Shown here piece after piece: positions 53,187-63,919 of a DNA stretch of 64,000 bases. Position numbers and translations under genes: made by a program. Position 1 is the stretch's first letter. The number at the start of each line of letters is the position of its first letter. The DNA is taken from assembly GCA_922989275.2 (NCBI GenBank), contig OV277869.1, forward strand, positions 17,879,189-17,943,188, read 5' to 3'. The stretch is from Gari tellinella (lineage: Eukaryota > Mollusca > Bivalvia > Cardiida > Psammobiidae). The notes below the pieces were generated by a model, which worked only from the letters and a program-made list of their open reading frames with translations, was not told the origin of the DNA and made no database searches.

Positions 53187-53430
53187 ATTACCGGTGTAAC
53201 GCAGTAGAATGACCCACCCCTGCTAAAATGGCCCATTGGTCATGCCACTACGTAGAACAGTGAACCTGGTCATTTTACTACGTAGAAAAATGACACCAGA
53301 CCACAGAAAAAGGACCCATCGACTCGTAGTAGAATGACTCCCTCACAGCCTGGGTTCATTTCTCTACGTAGTATAAAGACCCGGGGTCCTTTTACACGGG
53401 AGGGTCATTGTACTGCGTTACACCGGCAAT
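53187..53430. mobile_element. Element with 28-bp inverted ends (CCGGTGTAACGCAGTAGAAT)
   Basis: TTACCGGTGTAACGCAGTAG at the left and its inverted form CTGCGTTACACCGGCAA at the right. Inside are repeated short words (CTACGTAG, AATGACC, GGACCC). It is unlike families A-I. Confidence 0.85.
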
Positions 53431-53438
53431 TCATCTAT

Positions 53439-53675
53439 ACCCAGTGGAGAAGACGTTAGTCTTTCACGTTCAAATGCATAGGACAATGTCATAAAATGTA
53501 AACAAAGAGTACACTTTTCGGAAATTACTGACGATTTCTTTTAATCGGAGTAGGAAACAGTCTGGAGCTTGATCAGGCACCAGGTTACACAGTGTCTGAT
53601 CTAACTCCAAACTGTTTGCAATAATAACTATTTTTAGCATAAACGCTTTTTTGGAATAATGTATTCTCTACGGAT
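53439..53675. mobile_element. Family A MITE, worn
   Basis: TACCCAGTGGAGAAGACGTT at the left, CAGTCTGGAGCTTGATCAGG core, GTATTCTCTACGG at the right. Confidence 0.75.
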
Positions 53676-53871
53676 TTAAAATAGTCTTCCTATCTTGAAA
53701 CATGGTAAACCCACTTAACTCGTTTGAGCTCGTCAATAACGCGATAAATTTAATGCAAGACTAAGAGAACTCCGCTTTAAACAATAATACTGTCCTGTTC
53801 ATGCATGTATGGCATCAATTTTAACTGGACCCTTTCAAGAATATCAACAATAAGAGCACACCAATGCAAGA

Positions 53872-55561
53872 CTAAGAGAATCCCATTTTAAACACTTTGA
53901 CTGTCCTTTTCCTGCAGTTGTCAATGTTTGGATTAAACTGGGTCACCACAAGTTTGTCCCCATCAATACTCATAGCCCGCGGACTTTCCAGGTTCGTTGT
54001 CACCACGTCCGTTACATAGTCGCCACCCAGTGATATTTCAAATATTTTGCTTTGCATCCAGTTGGTTGCGAGTAATCTCCCATTAGTGTAACAAATATCT
54101 TCAACAGCATGTTTCTCTATCCCTTGCACGTTTCCTGGAATGTCTGAAGATTTAAAACTCCATATATGGTTCCCGTATATGTCAACGCATCTTAGCCGGA
54201 GACCAAGGCCTTCACACAGATACAGCATGTTTCCGTCATCGCTAACGTCGAAGTACCGGATGTAGCCACTCTCGACTGGTACCCCAGTTTGGACCAGTCT
54301 GGTTTGGGTTCCATCAAGGGTTAGAATGTGAACGTGATTCAAGTCGCAAACGACGAAGAACATGTTGGCTTTGTAAGTCAAATTCCATATATACACGGAA
54401 CACGGAACTGTTATGTCTCTGGTACGTTTGACATGACTTTCTTCAAAACAAAACAATGTTATCTGTGATGTTCTTCGAAGGCAAACGGCCACGGTGTTTT
54501 CATCGACTTTACAGATGCCCATTGGGTATGGACATTTCTCCTCAGATATAAGCCTGAAGTCTTTAGCGTAGAATTGGACATTGTTATGGTAGTGATCAGC
54601 CAATGCTATCTTGTGATCCTGCAGTATTGTGATATCTGGAATCACGCACGATCCTCTATGATCACATGTCTGGAATTCTGTTGAATATGCCAGAGAAATG
54701 CGCGGCCTTTTAGTATGACGGTCAATTACCTTATCACGAGCCGCTGTGAGACAGACATCTTCACTATGGTCACTGTAAATAGTGATAGAGGACTTCCAAC
54801 TAGTCTCCTCTAAGTGTCTAGTCACATCTCCATTAAGGTTATTTACATCTGTTGGGTCAACAAAAGGACCATTCACAAATGGAAAATATTCCTCATCGTG
54901 TCTCATTTTCTTAAGGACATTTATTGTATCATCAAGTTCAACCACATTCATTTTGTTTGTGTCGTCTAGTAATGCTTCGTCAGAACTGCTCTCAGCAGTG
55001 GTATCAGATAAAGAGCTACCGGTAGTTAGTTCAGTGGTTTCAAAAATCGACTCCATTGGTTCATTTTGATCAACCAGTGCACCTGTTAGTCCTAACGAAG
55101 CTGGGTGATAAGAATCAACCATTAAAAACCCGCTTGAAGCCCTTGACAGCGTGCTGCTGAGATCCATCTCAACGCTGCCCGTAGAGGCGGAGAACTCTGA
55201 GGTGAGAGAGTTCACTGAACTATTACTACTACAAGTCGTACTAACAAACTCATTGTAGGATTCATCAAACAATGTAGTCAGTGACTGTGCGACGTTTCCC
55301 TCGAAACATTCATTTAAAGGTATCCGTGTCATTTTCAAACCATTTCCTGCTATTTGTAGATTATTTCTACGTCGCCATCTTGGTTTTCCAAGACTAGAAA
55401 CAGATTTAATAAAATCTCGACTCTTGTCATGTAGTTTAAAGTCTATTTGTTTTAAGCTAATGATTTGCGTAAGTTCTTGCATTTCTGATAGTAGAGTGGA
55501 TATCTGCTGCTCTTGGTGTAAACTTGAAGCGCTTCCCGGAAACAGCACGGCTTTTGACAGT
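53872..55561 (-). CDS. TRIM-like gene, coding exon 2 (1690 nt)
   Basis: Holds the second coiled coil, the acidic Ser-rich linker and the whole propeller. The acceptor lies at 55562-55563. The frame is open into the intron for another ~10 codons, so a simple ORF call would start wrongly at 55593. Confidence 0.93.
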
Positions 55562-56609
55562 CTGAAAACAGAGAAAACAGAGTCTATTGTCAAATCAGAC
55601 GCCGACTTCCCGGCGTCTTAATGGGGTTCAAATTGTTTTCTATTAAGACCGATACTAGCCAATTATTTAAGATGTTTTCATCTTTACCATTTTATTGCTG
55701 AACGTTTGCGTTAAGTTGTGCTTAAACGGGAAGAAATAACGGCTTTCCTAATGTAGCTCATTGACATAACTTTGATATCGATAAATAAAGCACGCCAATG
55801 ACTTTATAGTAAGGCCATTGCAAGCAGCTTAGAGCCAGATAAGACACCGAATGATCAGGCTACATAACATACAGTCCCTACAACGGCCCTCTCAACGACT
55901 CTCTCCTTACAAAGACCATTTGCCACAGTTCCTTTAACAGGGCAATTTTGTCTCATGTTTTAACTGCTGCAATATCGTCTGCCTAAAATTAGTTGTCGTC
56001 TGCTGTTTTGTCTCAAAGTTACATATAAATGGACATTTTGATATAATAGATATAATGACGATTGTCAAACAGCTTGAATATAGAACAGACGCCGCGAGGT
56101 CTGGATTCAAGCTGTATGCAAATGTAAACCAATACTTAGTTTTCCCTCCCTATCACGACTCCCTCCGAATACCACACAAAAAATGTGTCTCCCTTTGGGT
56201 GTCGTTGTAGGAAGGAAACACTGTATTTATCGTTCAGACTTGATTTGGGTCGCACTTGTTAGTAGATCTCCGTAAATTCATCGTCAGTAAAAGTTATGTG
56301 TTCATACCTGTGATCAAGCTCGGCGAGTTTTGTGGACACGACAGTCTCAAACTTCTCTGCCTCGGCCGTAACAAAGATGTCAATATCGGCCTTTGCTTTT
56401 TCGGACAATCTCTCAAACTTCTTTACGAGAATGTCTTTCAAGTCATCAACTTGTGATTTAGCGACCTCCGCATTTGCTTTAAGTGCATTGATACTTGTTC
56501 CAGTAGACTCGCTAATATATCTTGTCCTTGCTCTAATGTACGAACTATCATGTCTGGTAACTCCATCCCGGACTATCGGTACAGGGGTTCCTTTCCGTTT
56601 AAATCGCAT
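53872..56609 (-). CDS. TRIM-like coiled-coil / beta-propeller protein lacking RING and B-box, 663 aa, two coding exons
   Basis: Coding exons 56609-56308 and 55561-53872 join at CACAG|GTATGA and TGTTTTCAG|A in phase 2, giving 664 codons with TAG. The ATG at 56609 is preferred because the same frame has a TGA 15 bases upstream, just after a likely acceptor (CTTGTAG|), which implies a 5' non-coding exon. Residues ~35-100 and ~112-150 are coiled-coil-like (KANAEVAKSQVDDLKDILVK). Residues ~190-310 are Ser/Thr/acidic and probably disordered. Residues ~395-663 carry repeated strand motifs (IALADHYHNNVQFYAKDF, MGICKVDENTVAVCLR, GYIRYFDVSDDGNMLYLCEG, PRAMSIDGDKLVVTQF), typical of the NHL-like propellers of molluscan TRIM2/3/56/71-like proteins. 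With no RING, ubiquitin-ligase activity is not expected; a scaffold or decoy role is inference. Confidence 0.85.
55562..56307 (-). other. Intron of the TRIM-like gene
   Basis: Contains a right-half family A fragment (55585-55760) and a family I element (55873-56228); nothing else is seen. Confidence 0.8.
55873..56228. mobile_element. Family I element
   Basis: ACAGTCCCTACAACGGCCCT at the left and GTTGTAGGAAGGAAACACTG at the right; core AGAACAGACGCCGCGAGGTC, one arm lost. Confidence 0.78.
56308..56609 (-). CDS. TRIM-like gene, coding exon 1 (302 nt)
   Basis: ATG at 56609; basic N-terminus MRFKRKGTPVPIV; then a long amphipathic helix ending KLAELDHR at the donor. Read-through would hit a stop 48 bases later, which supports the splice. 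Confidence 0.88.
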
Positions 56610-56892
56610 AATGATTGGTGTTCAACCTACAAGGAAATATATATAATATACAGAACAGAACATAATTTTACGTACCTCGTCAATGGTGTTTCCTAAGTGT
56701 TGAGTCTTAAAGTAGCAATTTTCTTGGACTTCAGTCTTCAACGTATGTCTGAAGCTGGGCTGCATAAAATATTGCAGCAAGTTTGACGATAATTAATAAG
56801 GAATAGGTTAATGAATAAAACTAATATTGAAATTTATCACTTCGGTTAGGAATAAAACTCATACCCGAAATCATTTCTTCACAATAGTAGAT

Positions 56893-57143
56893 GATAACCC
56901 TTTCACTCTCAATGACGCTTAAAAAAACATGTTTGCAAACAGTTTGAATCCTGATCAGACACCGCGTTACGCGGCGTCTGATCAGGATCCAAACTGTATG
57001 ACACGCGTTTTGAAATGTCTTCAGTCATACTGCCTTATTTTTTAACTTTGAAACGACATTGCAGACAACAAAATTGAAGCAGGCGACAATGAAACGGTGA
57101 AGGGGTAAAAATCTTACGAACTATTTGGTGGTGACAAGGTTAA
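56893..57143. mobile_element. Family B MITE
   Basis: TAACCCTTTCACTCTCAATG at the left, core AATCCTGATCAGACACCGCG near perfect, GGTGACAAGGTTAA at the right. Confidence 0.85.
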
Positions 57144-57174
57144 ATGCTTGTCTGGCGGCCGTAACTAGTTGCTT

Positions 57175-57367
57175 ACAGTCACTAAAATAACGTTAATTGA
57201 TTGTATGAATGACAGGTGACAGCTTAAAGCGAGGTGCAAGAAAAACAGAAACCTCATAGAGTAGCTTTCTGTTAACTTTCTGATTCACATTGCCTTAAGC
57301 AACCACCTGTATAAAACACCAACAAATTAACGCAATTTATTGGTCGCAATCGAAAGGTTTCATTGTA
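57175..57367. mobile_element. Family D MITE, worn
   Basis: CAGTCACTAAAATAACG at the left, CAGCTTAAAGCGAGGTGCAA in the core, GAAAGGTTTCATTGTA at the right. Confidence 0.7.
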
Positions 57368-57540
57368 CATGTAAATAAAATATCATCTCAAATACCTCGA
57401 ATATACCTTTCACCTATTTGTTTTTCTTTTCGCAATCAAGCATAATTACATTTTCTATAACATATACATGCAACTTCATTAAAGAGGCTGAAAACTAAAT
57501 AGTGTAAAAAAAATATTTTTCAAAGTCATGTCAAATTCTT

Positions 57541-57730
57541 ATACAGTCGAACATCGTTATCTCGAACTCGTTTAAGTCTAACATACCCGAATTTCAAAGT
57601 TAAATGCGGCTAAGCCGCGTTTTAACTTTGAAACACGGGTATGTTCGAGCTTATAAAAATGCAATTCGAGTTTCGAAATATCGGGTAGTTCGAGTTAAGC
57701 AGTTCGAGATATTGAAGTTCGAACGTATAA
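57541..57730. mobile_element. Hairpin element with TACAGTCGAACATCGTTATC end
   Basis: TATCTCGAACTCGTTTAAGT and CTAACATACCCGAATTTCAA pair with the reversed right half (TTTGAAACACGGGTATGTTC and TCGAGTTAAGCAGTTCGAGA), around GCGGCTAAGCCGC. A related worn piece lies at 6430-6530. Confidence 0.82.
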
Positions 57731-59465
57731 ATACAATATCCCTTTACAATCGTTATTCGAACACAACCAAAAATCGAACACATGAATCATTTAGCGTGAC
57801 ATCTATGGTTACAAACAAATTTTCATAATCGCGCATGAGATTTTGACAGTAACACCGGTAGAAATGTCAAGAACTCAAAATCGGCAAAAAAGATCAATAA
57901 ACAGGTAAAAGGGCATTTGTTGAACTTCTCTGAGTATAAATATTGCATTTTACAGGTAATCCCAAATTTCCCAATGTATAATTATGCCACAAACTACCTT
58001 TTTGTCAACAAAAATGACCAGTGGTGTATCGGCTGCAAAACTTTTATATTTACCTCATCCCTAATGGTCCGGATAAATTATATTGAGGGTTCAGACCACT
58101 AAATTTGATCAAATCTCAAACTAGGGGTCTTTATCACTTTTTTCACTTTTTTTTTCCTAAGTATGTTTCATATAAGAAGTAACAGGGAATAAACAAAATA
58201 TTTGTTTATCTTACAGGTTCCAGTACACTAGTGTTTTTTTTTAGAAAAATATGTTCAACAACTTTAAGAAATTTCTTCTTTGTTTTAGATGCATTTCACA
58301 TCAAGATGGAGATCCCTTCTAATGCCCTGTCTGTAGCCATTAACAATTGATACTTTATTTCTAAACTACTGTAAATTACATGTAAAACAAGTAGATTTTA
58401 CTTTTTATGAGGTTACAGACTCTTGTTTTATGTTTTGTCTGACATTTCATGAACAAACACTTACCCTGGACTACATATAGTAGACATTTTGTGGTGTCAA
58501 ACCTGCTGTTCGAATTTAGGTTGGCATCCCACTGAGAATGAGGTAAGCGGGCCACTATGCTTTGCTTACATTGTTAGAGAACCGATTTTAGTTGCAATAA
58601 CTTACCCATCGTATTATAAGTTGAAAATAACCAGTGTATCCAGTATCTATGTAAAAAATAACTTTTATTCACATAGAAATTTGTAATTGACTCGAATATG
58701 CTTAGGTGTTCGAATAATGGTGGTACCGGGATATACATGTAAGATGGATGGAGAGTTGGGTTTTACAAAATATGTCATCTAGCGCCGATGAATGATGAAG
58801 GATGAATGAGAAGAGATGAATATGAGTTCGGCTAATCTCATTCGTTGCGAAGCAGTAAATGGGATCAAACCACCGGGGGTATCTCGGTTAAATAAACAAA
58901 AACGTTCCCTATGACAATTAAGCCTCAGAACCAATACAAGGTCGGAAGGTCTAAAGGGAAATATATGTTCAATTTTGGCTATGGAAAATAAACTCTGTTC
59001 AGAATACATTTCAAAGAAAATAATTGTTTTGCTCGGGTGTGGTTAGAATATTGGAATGAGCGCGTGAGCAAATTCCTTGCAAAATGGATTTATTCAGTCT
59101 AATAGTTGGAGTATAAAAAGCAAAGGAAATATCTTAAAGACTAGATTCTGTTACTTTTCGTGAGGCTATTTTTAGACTAATCATGTGTTTAAATGTCAAA
59201 TGCACGATAATTCCACGCATTTTCGTTTATTTGAGCATTTTCTTTTTTAATGGCATCTTTTTTAAAGAAGCCATTTTTTTTAAAATTCGTTTTACTGTTT
59301 CATCTAATACAATTCGTTTTAAAGGAGCTAACAATATCCAGCAATATGTTTGCGTGTTGCTTACTTGAGCAGATGAGGACTGAATAAAACTTTTGAATTC
59401 GATGTTTAGTACAGATGGTTTCAAATATTTGAAACCACCAAAAACAAAATTCAATTAGGCGCTCG
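57731..59465. other. Region without supported gene
   Basis: AT-rich. Open frames at 57917-58102 and 58489-58686 contain protein-like words, but no consistent splice chain could be built. An isolated 58779-59009 minus frame overlaps a GGTTTGATCCC-like word that is too weak to call a tRNA-derived SINE. Confidence 0.5.
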
Positions 59466-59672
59466 TATAGTAAATCTCGTTATTATGACTACTAAAAATA
59501 AGGCTAATGTTTGTTTAAAAGACATGTGACAGCTTAAAGCAATATGAGAGTAAAACAGAAAGTTCCTGAAGGATTTTTCTGTATTACTTTCACCTTACTT
59601 TAAGCAGTCACCTTCCTTAAACATCTAATAACTAAAACAATTTAGTGGTCCCAATAGAGACGTTTTACAGTA
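59466..59672. mobile_element. Family D MITE
   Basis: TAGTAAATCTCGTTATTATG at the left, AAAGCAATATGAGAGTAAAA core, GAGACGTTTTACAGTA at the right. Confidence 0.82.
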
Positions 59673-59719
59673 CGCATATTACCTTCAAATTTACAATCTT
59701 TATCCATTATTTTCACAAG

Positions 59720-59833
59720 GTATTATCCAAATTCAAACGCCATGAAGTTGTCAATATAACTCACAATATATATGCAAGCATAACGGACCAAGAACTTGAA
59801 CTGATATATCAAGCTGCCCACCCAGACCGCTAG
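59720..59833 (+). CDS. Possible isolated terminal exon (37 aa)
   Basis: A pyrimidine-rich acceptor (TTATTTTCACAAG|) is followed by an open frame FKRHEVVNITHNIYASITDQ then ELELIYQAAHPDR and TAG at 59831-59833. The residues look like a real C-terminus, but no upstream exon in the window joins it with confidence. It sits 47 bases after a family D MITE. Confidence 0.3.
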   Translation, partial: VLSKFKRHEVVNITHNIYASITDQELELIYQAAHPDR

Positions 59834-59979
59834 GTAGAAATGTTTACGTTTTGTTTTCAAACAAAGTGTTTTATTAGGATTAGGTTGGTGATAAGTGTTT
59901 TAGTTCAAGGTCAAGGTCACCTAGATAACGACCAACTGATGTTGATCATTTGACAGTCTAGCATTGCAGGGCCATCCCT

Positions 59980-60231
59980 TTAACCCTTTCCCTTATAGAA
60001 GCGACTTTTAGCGCATTCATTTTATTCATCCGCCAAAGAAAATAGTTCCATTTTATACTGCCATGTATATGAACTATAAGAAATATTTTCTATATACTAG
60101 CAGATAGTAACTTAAAGTAAGCTGAAAGTATAGCAGAATGTGCCCTAGGGCACATTCTGCTTTACTTTCAGCTTACTTTAATAGGTCACATATGTTAAAT
60201 ACTAGAAACAGGCTATTGGTTAAAGGGTTAA
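59980..60231. mobile_element. Family E MITE, near-perfect
   Basis: TTAACCCTTTCCCTTATAGA to ATTGGTTAAAGGGTTAA; perfect core GCAGAATGTGCCCTAGGGCA. Confidence 0.92.
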
Positions 60232-60404
60232 CATAGTCATTGCTATTCTTAGATTTTGTTTTACCCGCATTATATTGCCTGCTTTAACCCTAATTATTCT
60301 GAAATTGTCATCTGCTACAAATAGATCTATCTCGTCTGCAGAAAATCACTCATAATCAGTTTTTATGCCTTTTAAACTTAAGAAAATATGCATATAAATG
60401 AAAA

Positions 60405-60470
60405 ACTATTTGGATCCAGATCAGACGTTGCGTTACGTTGTATCTGATCTGGATCCAACCCGTTTGAAGA
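60405..60470. repeat. Stand-alone core palindrome
   Basis: GGATCCAGATCAGACGTTGC and GTATCTGATCTGGATCCAAC. Confidence 0.85.
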
Positions 60471-60606
60471 TGTAGTCAAGTCGCTCGCTCTCACGACTAG
60501 GTCTAATGCTGTTGTCTCCATTTTCAGTTTTGAAATTAAATTTTAGTCGGAGTGAACAAAAACACTTGATGTCGACCCCAGGAGCAAAAATATTTGCAAT
60601 GTCGCC

Positions 60607-60863
60607 TTAACCCATTACCCCATAAATACGCCTTTTTCTTACGCCTTTAATTTGTTCATTCAGTGAAGAAAATAGGTTCTCTGTATACCTTAATGGATAT
60701 GTACCATATGAAAAACTTTCTGTATTCTACATTGTATCAGATGGTAGCTTAAAGCAGGCTGAAAGTAAAGCAGAATGCGCCTTAAGAAGCATGCTGCTTT
60801 ACTTTCAACCTGCTTTAAGTGGTTACTTATCTTCCAAATTTTCACATGGAGATTAAAGGGTTA
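60607..60863. mobile_element. Family E MITE
   Basis: TTAACCCATTACCCCATAAA at the left; core AAAGCAGAATGCGCCTTAAG; right flank GGAGATTAAAGGGTTAG. Confidence 0.85.
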
Positions 60864-61030
60864 GTCTCAAGACCAAACGCCGTGTAACTCAAACGTCTGA
60901 TTAAGCCTGGCAACACGGGCATTTTCAAAGAGTTTGGGTCCAGAGAAGATGCCAAGTATACCGGTGTCTGATAAGGATCAAACTTATTTTGACACTATTA
61001 ATCATGCCATCATGATGCCAAATTTGATAA

Positions 61031-61330
61031 ATACAGTCCTCCCTCTCTACAACGACACCAAATGGAAGAGACAAATTGCGTGCGTTGTTCGGAGGGAGAC
61101 GTTATAGAGAGGGGAAATTAAGACTTGACTTACATTTGTAAACAGCTTGAATCCAGATCAGACGCCGCGTAACGCGGTGTCTGATCAGGACTAAAGCTGT
61201 TTGTCACTCGTCATTATATTTATTCTATCAAAATATCCACTTATAGGTAACTTTGAGAAAAAAAAACAGCAGACGACAATTTTGAGCAGACGATATTGCA
61301 CGAATATAATTCTCTCATTTCCTGATAATG
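61031..61330. mobile_element. Family I element with core palindrome, right end unclear
   Basis: TACAGTCCTCCCTCTCTACA at the left; core AATCCAGATCAGACGCCGCG paired with its inverted partner at 61146-61205; GCAGACGACAATTTTGAGCA towards the right. Confidence 0.75.
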
Positions 61331-61439
61331 AAATAAAAATCGGAAACGTTAAATAACCGTTTAGTATAATAGGTCGCGTGAATATCCATAACTTTTTACT
61401 GACATGCCTAACTACGATGGTATTTACAATTAATTTCGT

Positions 61440-61687
61440 TTAAACCACTACTCCATAAATACACCTTTTACACCTTCAATTTATTCCTCCACTGAAAATA
61501 GATCCACAGCATACAGTTATGAATATGTATCACAATAAATAGTTTCTATATCCTAGCAAATTGAAGTTTAAACCAGGCTCTACATGTAAGTAAAGCAGAA
61601 TGCACCTTAAAGTGAATTCTGCTTTACGTTCAACCTCCTTTGAGTGCTTACCGGTCTTCTAGAAGAAGGCTATGAAGAAAGGGTTAA
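61440..61687. mobile_element. Family E MITE, worn
   Basis: TTAAACCACTACTCCATAAA to CTATGAAGAAAGGGTTAA; core GTAAAGCAGAATGCACCTTA. Confidence 0.82.
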
Positions 61688-61850
61688 GTACATTGTATGT
61701 CTGTTTCATACTAGATCCAATCAGTTTGACACTCGTAGCAACGCTTTCTTACTTCAGAATGCAAAAAGGTTTAACCAATTTAAGCGTTTACTAAAAGACA
61801 AGCAGTGTAAATCCTGATGAGACGGGGGTTGACACGGTGATACCGGGTGG

Positions 61851-61914
61851 TGCTTCTTTTTCTTCTACTTCTTCTTCTTCTTCTTCTTCTTTTTCTTCTT
61901 CTTCTTCTTCTTCT
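61851..61914. repeat. (CTT)n microsatellite
   Basis: About 60 bases of CTT/TTC units with few interruptions. Confidence 0.95.
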
Positions 61915-62136
61915 CTCCATCAAGAATGATGATTATGAGAAGGCGCTGTATCATAAATTATTATTTACAAATGTGAAAGTCATAAATATACAGTGAATTG
62001 ATAACAATTAAAAGTATAATGCTCCGTAACGCATTCACTCATGAAACTTTAAATGGACAATTCCAATTTACAATTTAATCTAGTCTATTTTTGAATAATT
62101 AGGGTGGGTTTTGACAATATTTTACAAAATAACAAG

Positions 62137-62187
62137 CAGTGTAGACCCCGATGAGGGCCTTCATATCAGGGTTTACACTGTTTGCAT
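62137..62187. repeat. Family F hairpin, short
   Basis: CAGTGTAGACCCCGATGAGG and ATATCAGGGTTTACACTGTT. Confidence 0.8.
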
Positions 62188-62492
62188 AGGACAAGTGTAC
62201 TCTTGACAGGTATATGATTTGTTAATGACAAATATACTCGTCGCTAGGGTTGACTGTGTTAACAAACATTCTGCTTTACTTTCAGTCTGCTTTAAGCAAC
62301 CACCTGTCTTCAGTACTGAAAACAAATTTTTGGAAAAAGGTTGAACTATCAAAATTAATTATCATAGTTGTTTTTTTATTTGAAAACATCTTTCTATTTT
62401 ACTTCCATCGTTTCTGATTGGTTTATGATTTTTACTCATGTTTTAATGTAAAAAAGTATACACGGATGTTTTGTTCAGTCTGATTTGTTACT

Positions 62493-62712
62493 AGAGAGGA
62501 GAATATGTTATTATTTTCCCACATTTACCGCAACGCAAACGCAAGGTAAGACAAATTCTTAACGATTTATTTTAATCTGAGTGACAAACAAATTGCGGTT
62601 TGACCAGACGCCGGATTGCTCGGTGTCTGATCTGACTCCAAACTGTTTGCAATGGAAATTATTGTTTAGGCACAACGCGTTTATTGTAAATAAAGTCAGT
62701 TGTTCCCCTGTA
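62493..62712. mobile_element. Family A MITE, worn
   Basis: GAGAGGAGAATATGTTATTA left, CCGGATTGCTCGGTGTCTGA core, TCAGTTGTTCCCCTGTA right. A further right half lies at about 62845-62985. Confidence 0.75.
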
Positions 62713-62999
62713 CGATGTACTGTAGTGTTAAAGTCTAAAGTTGTTATACCTGCTTTATGTGTGTGTTCATTTATCAGAATAGGAAATATGTTGTTACATG
62801 TAAGCGGTCAAGCAAATAAGATATAATTTACAGTTTAACATAGGAGAAAACCGGCGTCTGATTAGGTTCCAAACTGTTTGGTATACGGATCAATACATGT
62901 GTTGTTTGGGTTTATTTTGCTCCTTTTAATTGCATTGCGTTTTGTTCCGTTTGAACGGGGACGACAAACGTTTCTTCAACTGTACTATAGGCAATAACG

Positions 63000-63640
63000 T
63001 AATAATTAAATCAATTTGCAAGGGACGAGGCTTGCCGTCAACGCTATAGAAGATAGAGTGATTCCCTATGGGTCAAATCCATATCCCATATAGACGAAAA
63101 TGGAGGAATATAAGAATCCACCATGAGTGTTGATGTAGGATAGGAATTTTTACCCCGATGGTCAGAAAATTCATGCAGGGACGAGGCTTGCCGAGTCCTT
63201 GTGTAAATTTTCTGACCCGAGGGTGAGAAATTCCTATCCTACATCAACAACACGAATGGTGGATTCTTTTCTCCCAAGAAAATCATTAAAACATTATACA
63301 AATGACCTAATACTTACATGTTGTGTGATTTCCCCCCCCCCCCCCCCCCCCCTCCAAAACATGATGTTGTTCATAGTAACGTCATCACAAATGACGTCAT
63401 TTAGGTACCCGCGTCATGCAGCGTTTGTGGTTAAGCTGGGCAAAAATTTGACGTCAAAGCTATAGAGGATATAGTGATTCCCCATGGGGCAAATCCCTAT
63501 CCAATATAGACAAAAATGGGAGAAAGAGTGATACCCCATGGGGCAAATCCCTATCACACATAGGCGAAAATGGGATAAAGAGTGATTCCCCATGGGGCAC
63601 ATTTCTATGCCTTATAGGCGAAAATTGGAGAATAAGGTAT
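63000..63640. repeat. Composite repeat: ~55-bp tandem units (GATTCCCCATGGGGCAAATC) around an inverted repeat
   Basis: Units beginning GTGATTCCC(C/T)ATGGG occur near 63058, 63471, 63528 and 63581. Between the first and the rest lies an inverted repeat (63111-63270; ATGTAGGATAGGAATTTTTA with GAGAAATTCCTATCCTACAT). GGGACGAGGCTTGCCG occurs at 63022 and 63178. A family A-like end (GGTATTCTCCACTGTA) closes the array at 63651. Confidence 0.8.
63331..63352. repeat. Poly-C run
   Basis: About 20 consecutive C residues; the length is probably unreliable in sequencing. Confidence 0.9.
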
Positions 63641-63919
63641 TCTCCACTGTATCACAACCTCATGTATCTTTAAGAAAATAAAAACAATGACAGATGGCGG
63701 GCCTAGGTCACCGTAGACACTTTGGCGACTGCTCGACTCTTAATTAAATAAATGAAGTGTTTTATCATCCGGTTCGAGGAGATTGTGATTTTAGTGTTGT
63801 CTGTTTAATTTAATTAAAACCCGTAAATTAATGTGACAGGTTAATCTTTTCGGGCTAAGCCCAGAGTGACCAGTGTTTGCAATAAGTTTGGATCCAAATC
63901 AGACATTAGTATCATGACA

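Noticed and set aside
58780..58960. tRNA-derived SINE suggested by GGTTTGATCCC on the minus strand
   Set aside because: Only a B-box-like word is present; no A box at the right distance and no poly-A or tail repeat.
63414..63602. Minus ORF with repeated ICPMGNHS motif
   Set aside because: Direct translation of the GATTCCCCATGGGGC tandem repeat; no independent support.
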